The notes under the pieces were generated by a model. The model saw only the letters and a program-made list of their open reading frames with translations. It did no database searches and was not told where the DNA came from. Positions 32,692 to 42,101 of a DNA stretch of 64,000 nt are shown here, piece after piece (the stretch's first letter is position 1; each line of letters begins with the position of its first letter). This DNA is from Magnimaribacter mokuoloeensis. GTDB lineage: Bacteria > Pseudomonadota > Gammaproteobacteria > Magnimaribacterales > Magnimaribacteraceae. A program made the position numbers and the translations under genes. The stretch spans positions 1,302,001-1,366,000 of the forward strand of contig CP151794.1 in assembly GCA_041860225.1 (NCBI GenBank), given 5' to 3'.

Positions 32692-34035
32692 TTGACTAAG
32701 ATCAAGACTCATTGGCAAATCTTATCTATCCTCTTAGTAGGGTCTATTTTAAGATTTTTTAATTTAGGACTTATTCCTGGACCTATTTTTGACGAAGTCT
32801 TTTATCCTGTTTTTGCCCTTAATTATTTAAGTGGAGAGACCTTTTTTTCAGTACACCCTCCACTTGGATCTTATATTCTGACATTAGGTATTTATGTTTA
32901 TGACTTGCTGCCTTGGACAGAGTCTATTAATTTCTCGCTAGCTCAGGTAGGAGATCTGAATCCCTTGTCTTATAGATGGATAGGAGCAACTTCTGGAGTT
33001 GTGCTGGTTTATGTAGGTTACAAGTTGGCACTTGAATTATTTAACCGTAAACACTTTGCTTTACTGGTGGCCTTCTTTTTTATGCTTGATGGATCTCTGC
33101 TAGTAGACTCTCGCTTAGGTTTGATAAATGTGTTTTTCACTCTTTTCGGTTTTATTGCAGTCTTATTCTTTGTAAAAGGAAATAAGAATAACAATCTAGG
33201 GCAATTTCTTTTATCAGGTTTGATGCTTGGGGCAGCTTTCTCTGTTAAGTGGAATGGATTGGGGTTTTGGTTGGCCCTTATAAGCTTTTCGTTCTTATTT
33301 CTTATTTTTCATAGACTGGAATTAGATTATAGAGACGAATATGAAAGAGGGGGTTTGGGCAAATTTTTATCCCTTATCTTTCTTCCTTTTTTTATTTACT
33401 TGATTTTTTGGGTACCGGAGCTGATTCATAATGAAAACACTCTTATAGATAAACATTCTCAAATGATCGATTACCATTTTAGTGATACTGATCAAAAGGC
33501 TCACCCTTACAGCTCACCTTGGTATACCTGGCCCCTAATGATACGACCTATAGGTTATTTTTTTAATTCTGAATCGATAATTGCAGCAGGAGGAGACAGT
33601 ATTGAAATATTTACAGCGATACACCTATTTCCTAACCCTGCACTAAACTTGCTGGCATTTATTGCAGTAATCATCTTGTCATTTAAATGGATAGAGCAAA
33701 TTGCAAAATCATATGGTACAAAAAAGGTAACCGAAGACACATATGTAATGACTGTTATTTTAATTGGGTTTTATGCTAATTTTTTACCTTGGGCTGTAGC
33801 TTCTAGATCAACCTTTATTTACCACTATCAGCCTTCAGCCTGTTTTTCTTTTATGGCCTTAGCATTTTTGCTTTACAGGCTTTCAGATAAAAGAAAATCA
33901 GAAAATATGTCACTTTATTATTTAACCTTAATCCTTGTTCTGGTTTCAGCTGTATACTGGCTACCTTTGCAGCTAGGTCTTGAAATAACTAGCGAAAGCT
34001 TCTATTCAAGGATGTGGTTTGATACGTGGATATAG
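32692..34035 (+). CDS. Protein O-mannosyltransferase (GT39/PMT family)
   Basis: A 447-residue polytopic membrane glycosyltransferase with about ten hydrophobic helices. The first extracytoplasmic loop carries the PMT hallmark acidic pair in FDEVFYP (about 33-39) and VHPPLGSYIL (about 55-64); AFSVKWNGLGFWL matches the PMT central motif. Members transfer mannose from polyprenyl-phosphate-mannose to Ser/Thr of exported proteins. The ATG at 32662 lies within the terminator hairpin, so I prefer the TTG at 32692, preceded by AAGGTAAG. It overlaps the next gene by 10 bases. Confidence 0.82.
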   Translation: MTKIKTHWQILSILLVGSILRFFNLGLIPGPIFDEVFYPVFALNYLSGETFFSVHPPLGSYILTLGIYVYDLLPWTESINFSLAQVGDLNPLSYRWIGATSGVVLVYVGYKLALELFNRKHFALLVAFFFMLDGSLLVDSRLGLINVFFTLFGFIAVLFFVKGNKNNNLGQFLLSGLMLGAAFSVKWNGLGFWLALISFSFLFLIFHRLELDYRDEYERGGLGKFLSLIFLPFFIYLIFWVPELIHNENTLIDKHSQMIDYHFSDTDQKAHPYSSPWYTWPLMIRPIGYFFNSESIIAAGGDSIEIFTAIHLFPNPALNLLAFIAVIILSFKWIEQIAKSYGTKKVTEDTYVMTVILIGFYANFLPWAVASRSTFIYHYQPSACFSFMALAFLLYRLSDKRKSENMSLYYLTLILVLVSAVYWLPLQLGLEITSESFYSRMWFDTWI

Positions 34036-35153
34036 ACTCAATTAATACTGATTTTAAAATTTGTTTTGTTCTTCCAACCTATAACGAAGAGGAGAACATA
34101 GAAAATATAATTCAACAGATATTAAAAGAGGAAAAGAATCAAAGTAAACATACCTTTTCAATATTGGTAGTTGATGATAATTCTACAGACGAAACACAAA
34201 CCATTGTTCAACGTTATATTTCGTTAAATTCGAAGGTCCACTTAGTTACTGGACAAAAGAAAGGTTTGGGGGATGCTTACAAGCGCGGTTTTAAATTCGC
34301 ATTAAATGACCTGAAAGCAGATTTAATTTTTCAAATGGACTCTGATGGGCAACATGACACCTCCTTAATTCCTAATTTCGTGAGTTATATTGAAGAGGGT
34401 AAGGATGTTGTAATAGGTTCACGGTTTGTAGAAGGCGGGACAACTCCAGATTTTTCTTTTTCTAGACTACTTATGAGCAAGGTAGGAAATTTATTAGTGA
34501 GATATGTTGGAGGCGTAACCCAAGTAAAAGATTGTACATCTGGTTACAGAGCAATTCGTGCTTCTTATCTGAAGGAGCTAGATTTTAGTTACCTGTCAAC
34601 AAGGGGTTATAGTTTCCAGTCTTCATTAATATGTGACCTGGCATGGAGAGGTGCAGATATATCTGAAATACCAATTGAATTTTCTTCAAGGCAGGGTGGA
34701 GATTCTAAGTTAGCATTGAGAGATCAAATAGAATTTCTTCTCAACATACCAAGATTAGGTTTCAGGAATTTGGAAGACTTTATGAAATACTCTTTGGTTG
34801 GAGTCTCTGGTGTGTTTGTAAACTTAGGACTTTATTTATTTCTTACAAGATATTATGAAATTTCGGAAGTTGTAGCGCCATTAATTGCTATTGAATCAGC
34901 ATTGATTTCTAACTTTATCCTCAATAATTTTTGGACTTTTGGTAAGAGAATCACACAGAGCAGAATCAGGGTTAAATTTGTTAAGTTTCATTTGGTTAGT
35001 GGTTTCTCAGCATTAATAAACTACTCAGCTTTTTTAACTCTCTTTCTGGTTTTCGGACTCTATGATATTTTGGCTAATTTGATTGGCATAGGGCTTGCCG
35101 CAATAGTGAATTACCTCATCAATTCTAACTGGACATGGAAGGACAATAAATGA
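34026..35153 (+). CDS. Polyprenyl-phosphate mannose synthase fused to a GtrA domain
   Basis: A 375-residue two-domain protein starting with GTG inside the PMT gene. Residues 1-240 form a GT2/DPM1-like glycosyltransferase (PTYNEEENI, DDNSTDET, the DxD-type MDSDGQHD, and CTSGYRAIR). Residues about 250-372 form a four-helix GtrA domain (FMKYSLVGVSGVFVNLGLYLF...NYLINSNWTW), a family proposed to help move lipid-linked sugars across the membrane. The overlap with the PMT gene strongly suggests it makes, and perhaps flips, the mannosyl donor for that enzyme. The sugar is inferred from family and neighbour. Confidence 0.85.
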   Translation: MDIDSINTDFKICFVLPTYNEEENIENIIQQILKEEKNQSKHTFSILVVDDNSTDETQTIVQRYISLNSKVHLVTGQKKGLGDAYKRGFKFALNDLKADLIFQMDSDGQHDTSLIPNFVSYIEEGKDVVIGSRFVEGGTTPDFSFSRLLMSKVGNLLVRYVGGVTQVKDCTSGYRAIRASYLKELDFSYLSTRGYSFQSSLICDLAWRGADISEIPIEFSSRQGGDSKLALRDQIEFLLNIPRLGFRNLEDFMKYSLVGVSGVFVNLGLYLFLTRYYEISEVVAPLIAIESALISNFILNNFWTFGKRITQSRIRVKFVKFHLVSGFSALINYSAFLTLFLVFGLYDILANLIGIGLAAIVNYLINSNWTWKDNK

Positions 35154-35881
35154 ATTTCAATAAAATTATTTTTCTAATATCACTCTGTTTATATGTGTCT
35201 TGTAGTGAACAAAAAGTAGCTTCGCTTAATAATTTTGCTAAAGATGATGATGTATTTGAGTCAGGTAAGTCTTTAATGGCTCTTTCGTATGGCTTGCATG
35301 ATCTGGAACAGGCTTCTTTAGACCAGCAAACACTTTTAATAGGCGTGCATGGTAGCAATAGCAGAGGATATGAATGGGTCTACCCTTTGTTGGCATTAAA
35401 CAAAGAAACAAATCTAGTTTCATTTTTTCGTTGGAATGATGATGCTTGTCCAGGCCCGTCTATAACCTCTTTAAATAAGTTGATAGATACAAAATTTACG
35501 CAAAACCCCAAGCTTGAGAAGGTTATTTTATTGGGTCATAGCTATGGTGGTCTTTTGGTAGCTGCTTTTACCGATAAGTGGGATAAAAAAATTGCGCTAG
35601 AGTCGCATTCGATAGCTGCACCATTAAAAGGAATGGGTGCGCTTAATAACGTTTGCGATTATAAAATCCCAGTATCTATCAGCCCTAATACTGTTTTCCA
35701 TGAATGGAGAACAATAAAAGAGCTAGACGGTGCGTTTAGGGATTTAGACTTCGATCCACAAGAGGTAGAAATAGAAAATAGTAGAGTAATAAGGCTTCCC
35801 GAAACTTACAAAGGGAATAAATTGGGTCATAATTGGTCTATCAGTTGGGTAGCCGATGAGTTGCTCAATTTAAATAAATGA
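35150..35881 (+). CDS. Putative lipoprotein alpha/beta hydrolase
   Basis: A 243-residue protein whose start overlaps the previous stop by 4 bases (ATGA). The signal peptide ends LYVSC, a plausible but non-canonical lipobox with Cys18. The mature part has an oxyanion loop GVHGSNSRGYEW, a nucleophile elbow GHSYGG and a terminal GHNWS His, so it is an alpha/beta hydrolase, perhaps an esterase or lipase. Translational coupling to the mannosylation pair may only reflect operon packing. Confidence 0.72.
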   Translation: MNFNKIIFLISLCLYVSCSEQKVASLNNFAKDDDVFESGKSLMALSYGLHDLEQASLDQQTLLIGVHGSNSRGYEWVYPLLALNKETNLVSFFRWNDDACPGPSITSLNKLIDTKFTQNPKLEKVILLGHSYGGLLVAAFTDKWDKKIALESHSIAAPLKGMGALNNVCDYKIPVSISPNTVFHEWRTIKELDGAFRDLDFDPQEVEIENSRVIRLPETYKGNKLGHNWSISWVADELLNLNK

Positions 35882-35894
35882 GAGGAATTGTCTA

Positions 35895-37358
35895 ATGCTG
35901 AGGTTTATTAAATTCTGTTCCTTAGGTCTTTTGTTTTTGGTTGCACTAGTCTTGATTAACGCCCTTGCACATAACCCAGAGAATGAAAAGTTTCTAAGTA
36001 AAACAACATTCGAAATTAATGAAGAAAGAGCTATTACCAATTTATCAAATTCAATTAAATTTGAAACAATTTCAAATCAGAATAGGTCCCAAGAATCTTT
36101 ACAAGAATTTGAAAATTTTATTGATTGGTTGAAACAAAGCTATCAGCTAGTCCATAAAAATACTTCGCTTCAAAGATTTAATGACACTCTTTTATTCAAA
36201 TGGGAGGGCTCTGATCCCAAACTAAAGCCTATTTTAGTTACGGGGCATTATGATGTAGTGCCTGTCATTCCAGGAACCGAAGATAGTTGGGCTGAGCCTC
36301 CATATTCTGGAGCAGTTGATTCAAATTATGTTTGGGGCAGAGGGGCTTTGGACGATAAGAGCGGAGTTATTGGTATTCTGGAGGCAGTAACATTTCTCAT
36401 GGAATCTGGTTTTGAACCTTCTAGATCTATTTACTTGAGTTTTGGTCATGATGAAGAGATAGGTGGGGTGAATGGTGCAGCAGAGGTGGCCAGACACCTT
36501 TCCGAATCCAATGTACAGCTCGAATGGTCTTTAGATGAGGGATCTTTTTTGTTGGGAGGCTTTATTCCTGGTGTTGATAAGCTAGTTGCAGCTATTAATG
36601 TAGCAGAGAAGGGAAGTGTAACTTTGCAAGTGGTGGGTAAGGCCATAGGAGGCCATTCTTCTATGCCAACTAGAAGCTCAGCCGTGGGGCACTTATCAAA
36701 AGCTTTAGTAAAACTAGATGAGAATAGAATGCCAGGAGGGTTAGATGGCCTAAGTTTGGCTATGTTTGATGAAATGAGCAAGCATATGCCTTTTGTTTAT
36801 AAGATTGCTTTCGCCAATCGTTGGCTCTTTGGAGGGATCATTGATTCGTATTTGTCCCAAGTACCAGCGACAAATGCAATGTTGCGAACAACGACTGCCC
36901 CAACCATGCTTTCGGCAAGCGTAAAATCAAATGTGTTACCAATTGAGGCTATTGCATTAGTTAATTTTAGAATTCATCCACAAAATTCAGTTGAAGATGT
37001 TTTTGATCATGTAAGAGGTCTTGTAGAAAGTGACAATGTGGAAGTGAGGGCTTTGTCTTATCGTGGTAGACCGGCTAGCCAAGTTTCAAGTTGGGATTCC
37101 AGAGGTTACAAAGTAATAGAAAGTTCTGTAAAAGAAATCTTTGGTGATGTAATTGTGGTTCCAGGACTTATGATTGCTGGATCAGACACACGACACTATG
37201 GAAAAGTAGCTGATAATTCTTATAGATTTAACCCTTTTCCTTTATCGAATGAAGAGTTCGCAGGATTTCATGGAACTAATGAAAGAATTAAGAAGAAAGA
37301 TTTTTTAGATGGAATAAAGGCATATATAAAGATCATAGAGAAAGGTTCTTCCTCATAG
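35895..37358 (+). CDS. M20 metallopeptidase, PM20D1/CPS1-like
   Basis: A 487-residue M20 peptidase with an N-terminal membrane anchor (about 5-25). Metal-site motifs are GHYDVVPV, GRGALDDKSG (bridging Asp), GHDEEIGG (catalytic Glu), a dimerisation domain with GHSSMP, and GSDTRHYGK with the last His ligand. The overall pattern is closest to the PM20D1/carboxypeptidase S branch, which cleaves or forms N-acyl amino acids or dipeptides. The substrate is unknown. An MFS transporter follows after 4 bases. Confidence 0.85.
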   Translation: MLRFIKFCSLGLLFLVALVLINALAHNPENEKFLSKTTFEINEERAITNLSNSIKFETISNQNRSQESLQEFENFIDWLKQSYQLVHKNTSLQRFNDTLLFKWEGSDPKLKPILVTGHYDVVPVIPGTEDSWAEPPYSGAVDSNYVWGRGALDDKSGVIGILEAVTFLMESGFEPSRSIYLSFGHDEEIGGVNGAAEVARHLSESNVQLEWSLDEGSFLLGGFIPGVDKLVAAINVAEKGSVTLQVVGKAIGGHSSMPTRSSAVGHLSKALVKLDENRMPGGLDGLSLAMFDEMSKHMPFVYKIAFANRWLFGGIIDSYLSQVPATNAMLRTTTAPTMLSASVKSNVLPIEAIALVNFRIHPQNSVEDVFDHVRGLVESDNVEVRALSYRGRPASQVSSWDSRGYKVIESSVKEIFGDVIVVPGLMIAGSDTRHYGKVADNSYRFNPFPLSNEEFAGFHGTNERIKKKDFLDGIKAYIKIIEKGSSS

Positions 37359-37362
37359 TTAT

Positions 37363-38586
37363 ATGAAAGCAGTAGAGAATATATTTCAAAAGCGTGGAAT
37401 TAACTATGGCTGGGTAATGGTTGTGGTGGTCTTTGTGCTAAGTGGACTTGCTTTTGGTTCCATGGCATCTATTTCTGTTTTTCTAAAGCCTGTTTCTTTG
37501 GAGTTTGGCTGGTCTAGGGGACAGACTTCTTTTGCTTATACTGTTGCATCTTTTGCTTCTGCAGCTTTTGGAGTAATTTGGGGTCAGGTTGCGGATAAAT
37601 ATGGAACAAAATGGTTCGGTTATATCGGTGCAATCTGTATGAGTTTAGTGCTGTTAGCTTTGAGTGGCCTGGACTCTATAATTCAGTTCTATCTCCTATA
37701 CTTTTTATTTGGTGCCATGGGGAGCGCACTTTTATTTTCTCCCTTATATGCAAATGTTGGCTTTTGGTTTAGAGAAAATCCTGGACTTGCTCTAGGCCTC
37801 GCAGCATCAGGAGGTGCCATAGGGCAAGCGTTCATACCGCACTTAAGTGGTATTTTGATTGAAAATTCGGGATGGAAGTCGGCATATATTGATCTTGCTA
37901 TTATCTATATTCTAATAGCCCTTCCCATTTCCTTTTTAATACAGGAATCCCCTTGGAGAATTAATGCGAGAACTAATACTGTTGAGGAAGATACAGATTT
38001 TCCTCTTTCTGAGAAAGAAGTAGTTGCATGGATTAGTTTTGCGGTAATTTTTTGTTGCGTGTGTATGTCAATACCGATAATGCACTTAGTGCCGCTGCTT
38101 ACCGATAAAGGCTTCTCATTGGAGTTTGCAACTTCTGTATTAATGCTTTTGATGTTTTGTGGCGCATTTGGTCGAATTTTTGGAGGCATGTTAGGAGATT
38201 ATATTGGTGCTCTGCCAGGTTACATTTTAATGTCCTTGGGTCAAACGGTTTTTGTTGTATGGTTTCCTCATCTACTTTCTCCATCTGCCATTTACTTAAT
38301 CGCAGCATTATTTGGTTTTACCTATTCTGGAGTCATGTCGAGCATTCTGGTTTGTACAAGGATTATGGTTTCTGCGAAGTATGGGGCCAGGGCAATGAGC
38401 CTAACATCCTTTTTTGGTTGGATTGGCATGGGTCTGGGTGGTTTTTTAGGTGGGTATTTTTTTGATATTTACGGTGACTACATTTGGGCTTTTACTTTTG
38501 CTGGTATTTCAGGTGTTATAAATCTTTTCATACTCTTCTTGTTTACTCTATATATTAGAAAGAAACAGAAGCTTGTACTTGATTAA
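37363..38586 (+). CDS. MFS transporter
   Basis: A 407-residue protein with 12 predicted helices and a short central loop (about 200-215). The motif GQVADKYGTKWFGYIG between helices 2 and 3 is the MFS signature. The arrangement resembles the monocarboxylate/oxalate-formate branch. Given the neighbouring M20 peptidase, uptake of a carboxylate or peptide-derived product is possible but not shown. Its 3' end lies 10 bases before rlmN. Confidence 0.82.
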   Translation: MKAVENIFQKRGINYGWVMVVVVFVLSGLAFGSMASISVFLKPVSLEFGWSRGQTSFAYTVASFASAAFGVIWGQVADKYGTKWFGYIGAICMSLVLLALSGLDSIIQFYLLYFLFGAMGSALLFSPLYANVGFWFRENPGLALGLAASGGAIGQAFIPHLSGILIENSGWKSAYIDLAIIYILIALPISFLIQESPWRINARTNTVEEDTDFPLSEKEVVAWISFAVIFCCVCMSIPIMHLVPLLTDKGFSLEFATSVLMLLMFCGAFGRIFGGMLGDYIGALPGYILMSLGQTVFVVWFPHLLSPSAIYLIAALFGFTYSGVMSSILVCTRIMVSAKYGARAMSLTSFFGWIGMGLGGFLGGYFFDIYGDYIWAFTFAGISGVINLFILFLFTLYIRKKQKLVLD

Positions 38587-38596
38587 TAAATTGCTC

Positions 38597-39715
38597 ATGG
38601 AAACAAAATTTAAAGAAAAAATTAATCTTATGGGGCTTAATAAAAAAGCCCTAGAAGATTTTTTTATTTCTATTGATGAAAAACCTTTTAGGGCTACACA
38701 AATCATAAAATGGATTCACCAAAGGGGAGTATCCGATATTTCTCAAATGACTGACCTATCTAAAAACCTCCGGGAAAAACTCATGACCAAATGTGAGATA
38801 AGAGTGCCTGAGGTGGTGTACGAAAAAACTTCTAAAGACGGTACAAAAAAATGGGTTATTAAGGTTGGCGAAAAGGATCTAATTGAAATGGTACTAATAC
38901 CAGAGAAAAACAGATCAACTTTGTGTGTTTCATCGCAAGTTGGTTGTGCTGTAGATTGTAGTTTTTGTGCGACAGGAAAGCAGGGATTTTCCAGAAACCT
39001 TGGTCTTGATGAGATTATAGGGCAGGTTTGGGTTGCAGCTAATTCATTTGGATTACCAAGAGAGCCCAATTCAAGACATATTACCAATGTGGTGATGATG
39101 GGCATGGGAGAGCCTTTGTTAAATTTTGAGCCAGTAGTTGGGGCGATGAATCTTATGATTGATGACAATGCCTACGGTTTATCTAAAAGAAAAGTGACTT
39201 TAAGCACTTCGGGCATAGTTCCTAAGATTGATGAGCTATGTAAAGTAACTGATATAGCACTAACAATTTCCTTGCATGCACCAAATGACGAATTAAGAGA
39301 TGAATTAGTTCCTATTAATAAGAAATACCCCATTCAAGAGTTATTGGATTCAGTAAAACGCTACGTGGACTCTTGTGATGATAATAGAGTTACGACAATC
39401 GAATACATATTAATTGATGGTATAAATGATGGGCTTGATCACGCTGAAGAGCTTAGCGAATTACTTAAACAGCTACCAAGTAAAATCAACTTGATCCCAT
39501 TCAATGCATTCGAAGGATCAAATTATCTCAAGCCCTCTGGAAACAGAGTGAAGCGATTCCAAGCTTTCCTTCAGGGCAGGGGGTATGTCACAACAATCAG
39601 ATCTACTAGAGGAGACGATATTATGGCCGCCTGTGGACAGCTAGTTGGCCAAGTTAATGATAGAACACGTCGAAAAGAGAGGTCTAAAAATCAAATCAAA
39701 ACCAAGGCTTTATAG
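38597..39715 (+). CDS. rlmN: 23S rRNA (A2503-C2)/tRNA (A37-C2) methyltransferase RlmN
   Basis: A 372-residue radical-SAM enzyme. The CxxxCxxC cluster (CAVDCSFC, about 117-124) is followed by ATGKQGFSRNL, MMGMGEPLLN, and a C-terminal DDIMAACGQL with the methyl-carrying cysteine. It adds the C2 methyl to A2503 of 23S rRNA and A37 of some tRNAs. I use the ATG at 38597; the frame is open from 38573 inside the MFS gene. Its stop overlaps the next start by one base (TAGTG). Confidence 0.95.
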   Translation: METKFKEKINLMGLNKKALEDFFISIDEKPFRATQIIKWIHQRGVSDISQMTDLSKNLREKLMTKCEIRVPEVVYEKTSKDGTKKWVIKVGEKDLIEMVLIPEKNRSTLCVSSQVGCAVDCSFCATGKQGFSRNLGLDEIIGQVWVAANSFGLPREPNSRHITNVVMMGMGEPLLNFEPVVGAMNLMIDDNAYGLSKRKVTLSTSGIVPKIDELCKVTDIALTISLHAPNDELRDELVPINKKYPIQELLDSVKRYVDSCDDNRVTTIEYILIDGINDGLDHAEELSELLKQLPSKINLIPFNAFEGSNYLKPSGNRVKRFQAFLQGRGYVTTIRSTRGDDIMAACGQLVGQVNDRTRRKERSKNQIKTKAL

Positions 39716-40872
39716 TGTTGAAGCGAGTTGGAATAATTGGAGCAGGAATTTCTGGCTTAACATCAGGGTATGCTCTTAGAGAACAAGGCCTGGAAGTAGA
39801 TTTATACGAGAGGTCAGACTCTATCAATGAATTTGGTGCTGGCATTACTCTATCTAAGAATGCGACATCTTTATTAAGAGATTTGGCACTATTTGATTCT
39901 ATAGCTGCTAATGGCGTTTTTCCAGGAAAGTCTTACATAAGAGATTATAAAAATTGTGATGTCATAAATTCAATGGAACTGGATGATAATTTCTTAACAG
40001 TAGATAGGCGTGACCTTGTAGACCAAATAGCTCATAGGTTCCAATGTATAAAAGGAAATATCCATTTTAATAGGGAGGTAACTTCTATATGTCCTTCAAC
40101 GGGAAGTATGAGTTTTTCCAACCATCGCGATGAATCTTATGATCTTATTTTGGTGTGTGACGGAATTAGGTCATCTTTAAGAGATTCGCATTTCGGGGCC
40201 CAAAAACCTAAATTTACAAATTACATTGCTTGGAGGGGAATGACCAAGAAAGAAAACCTTCCTCAGTTTGATGATAGTGAAAAAGTAAATGTTTATTATG
40301 GCCCGGGATCTCACTGGGTCCACTACCCCACAGGACGAGATGACATGATTAATTTTGTTGCTATAGAAAGAAACCCTAACTGGTCAGAAGAGTCATGGAA
40401 AGTAGAGGGAGATAAATCTTCTTTCTTAAACAGCTTCAAGGGCTGGAATGAAGATTTAATTTCCATGGCAAACTCCTCAGAAAAACTTTACAGATGGGGT
40501 GTCTTCGAACGTCCTCTACCAAAATCCTTATTTAACGGAAAGGCAGTATTGATGGGGGATGCAGCCCATCCTATGGTTCCCTTTCTTGGTCAGGGCGGAT
40601 GTTTAGCAATTGAAGATGCTTATTGTCTGTCGTCTTTAATTAGAAAAATTGAAGATCTTAACCAAATATTAGGTGTTTTCGATCAGATGAGAAATAAAAG
40701 AAGTAGGTGGATTCAAAAGAGATCTAGGCTTCAAGGTGTTTTTAATCATATCTCCAATCCTATTCTCACACCTATTAGAAATATTATTGCAAAAGTTTCA
40801 ATGAGGTTAAGTGTTACAAAGATTCACGCCTATGATCTCAATGAAGAACTTTCCATAAAACTTAAATCATAG
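39715..40872 (+). CDS. FAD-dependent aromatic-type monooxygenase
   Basis: A 385-residue class A flavin monooxygenase: GAGISGLTSGYALREQG (about 8-24), DRRDLVDQI with the family's conserved Asp-Arg, and GDAAHPMVPFLGQGGCLAIEDA. It resembles salicylate-hydroxylase- and zeaxanthin-epoxidase-like enzymes. It begins with GTG overlapping rlmN. The substrate is unknown. It may belong with the amidohydrolase and transporter downstream in degradation of a ring compound, but a 62-base gap separates them. Confidence 0.82.
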   Translation: MLKRVGIIGAGISGLTSGYALREQGLEVDLYERSDSINEFGAGITLSKNATSLLRDLALFDSIAANGVFPGKSYIRDYKNCDVINSMELDDNFLTVDRRDLVDQIAHRFQCIKGNIHFNREVTSICPSTGSMSFSNHRDESYDLILVCDGIRSSLRDSHFGAQKPKFTNYIAWRGMTKKENLPQFDDSEKVNVYYGPGSHWVHYPTGRDDMINFVAIERNPNWSEESWKVEGDKSSFLNSFKGWNEDLISMANSSEKLYRWGVFERPLPKSLFNGKAVLMGDAAHPMVPFLGQGGCLAIEDAYCLSSLIRKIEDLNQILGVFDQMRNKRSRWIQKRSRLQGVFNHISNPILTPIRNIIAKVSMRLSVTKIHAYDLNEELSIKLKS

Positions 40873-40934
40873 TTTTAAGCCTTGCTTAATACCCTCTTAA
40901 AATATACTCTTGATGAGTTTCTAGGGAGGAGAAA

Positions 40935-42098
40935 ATGAGTTACGCACAACATAGAAAGATTATCGATGCCGATAGCCATGTTATAGAGTTGGATGACTTT
41001 TTACATGCTGTCGCTGATGAAGAGCATAAAGATTTAATACCTTTAATGTCTTCTCAAAAAGAATTGCCTGTCGTGGAGGCAGGTCTTGCACGAGGACGAG
41101 AACTTTTTGAAAAAAGGCAAAAAGATCCTGAAACTATGGCTAAATTTGAGGAAGCCATATTAGATAATACAAAGAGCGGTTGGAATAGATTGGGAGCTTT
41201 TGATTCTGCGGAAAGGTCTCATGCACTAGATCTATTTGGGTATTCAATTCAATGGATCCTTCCCACATTTTCATTTCATCAAATTGCACACACTGAGGAT
41301 TTAGATGTTTTAGATGCTGGATCAAGAACACTTAACAAGGCAATGGCCAATTTTTGTAAAAACGATGAGAGACTGAAGGCCATTGGTTATCTTCCCTTAC
41401 AGTTAGGACCCAAGAAAGCTCTTGCGATTATGAAGCAGGGATTTGAGGATGGTTGTTATTCTTTCATGATTGATACTAATGAGCCCAATGACAAAAACAT
41501 ATCTTTTACCCACCCTGACTTCGACCCAATATGGAATGAGTTTGTTGAAAAGAAATCACCTTTTGTAATTCATGTTGCAGTAAATGGACATTACAAGGCC
41601 GTATCAGAAAGTTTTAAAAATAATGGTAAAACAGAACTTGAATTAGGAGGAGATGCTCCCGCAGGAGAGCTTGGACTGATGACTATAAATAGCAGCGCTG
41701 AGTTGTTTCTCTCTGCAATGATCTTCGACGGAGTATTTGAAAGACATCCTGAATTAAAGGGCATATCTATGGAGCATGGTGCTTTTTGGTTGCCTTCTTG
41801 GCTGAAAGCTCTTGATTACACAGCATCTCTATTTAAGAGGAAGAGAGAGTTTAAAGAGCTACCCTCTGAAACTGCTAGGCGTCATATCAAAGTCTCTCCA
41901 TTTGCAGGTGAGCCTGTTGGCTGGATCATAGAGAATGTGGGTCCAGAGATGTTGGTTTATGCATCAGACTATCCTCATCCTGAGGGTACCTCAGATCCTA
42001 TAAGGAAGTTTGAGGCAACCATGACTGATTGTGATGAAGAGACAATGAACGCCTTTTACCATGGGAACATGGAAGACCTGATGGGCATAAAATTATAA
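40935..42098 (+). CDS. Amidohydrolase-2 family metal-dependent hydrolase
   Basis: A 387-residue TIM-barrel enzyme of the amidohydrolase-2 (PF04909) type: N-terminal metal motif DADSHVIE, a central HVAVNGHYK histidine region, EHGAFWLP, and a C-terminal catalytic Asp in YASDYPHPEGT. Family members hydrolyse or decarboxylate (often aromatic) acids. A strong GGGAGGAG ribosome-binding site precedes it. A transporter gene follows after three bases. Confidence 0.82.
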   Translation: MSYAQHRKIIDADSHVIELDDFLHAVADEEHKDLIPLMSSQKELPVVEAGLARGRELFEKRQKDPETMAKFEEAILDNTKSGWNRLGAFDSAERSHALDLFGYSIQWILPTFSFHQIAHTEDLDVLDAGSRTLNKAMANFCKNDERLKAIGYLPLQLGPKKALAIMKQGFEDGCYSFMIDTNEPNDKNISFTHPDFDPIWNEFVEKKSPFVIHVAVNGHYKAVSESFKNNGKTELELGGDAPAGELGLMTINSSAELFLSAMIFDGVFERHPELKGISMEHGAFWLPSWLKALDYTASLFKRKREFKELPSETARRHIKVSPFAGEPVGWIIENVGPEMLVYASDYPHPEGTSDPIRKFEATMTDCDEETMNAFYHGNMEDLMGIKL

Positions 42099-42101
42099 CC
42101 T

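Noticed and set aside
40882..40908. TTGCTT...TATACT promoter before the amidohydrolase
   Set aside because: The spacer is 15 bases, shorter than usual; plausible but not strong enough to list.
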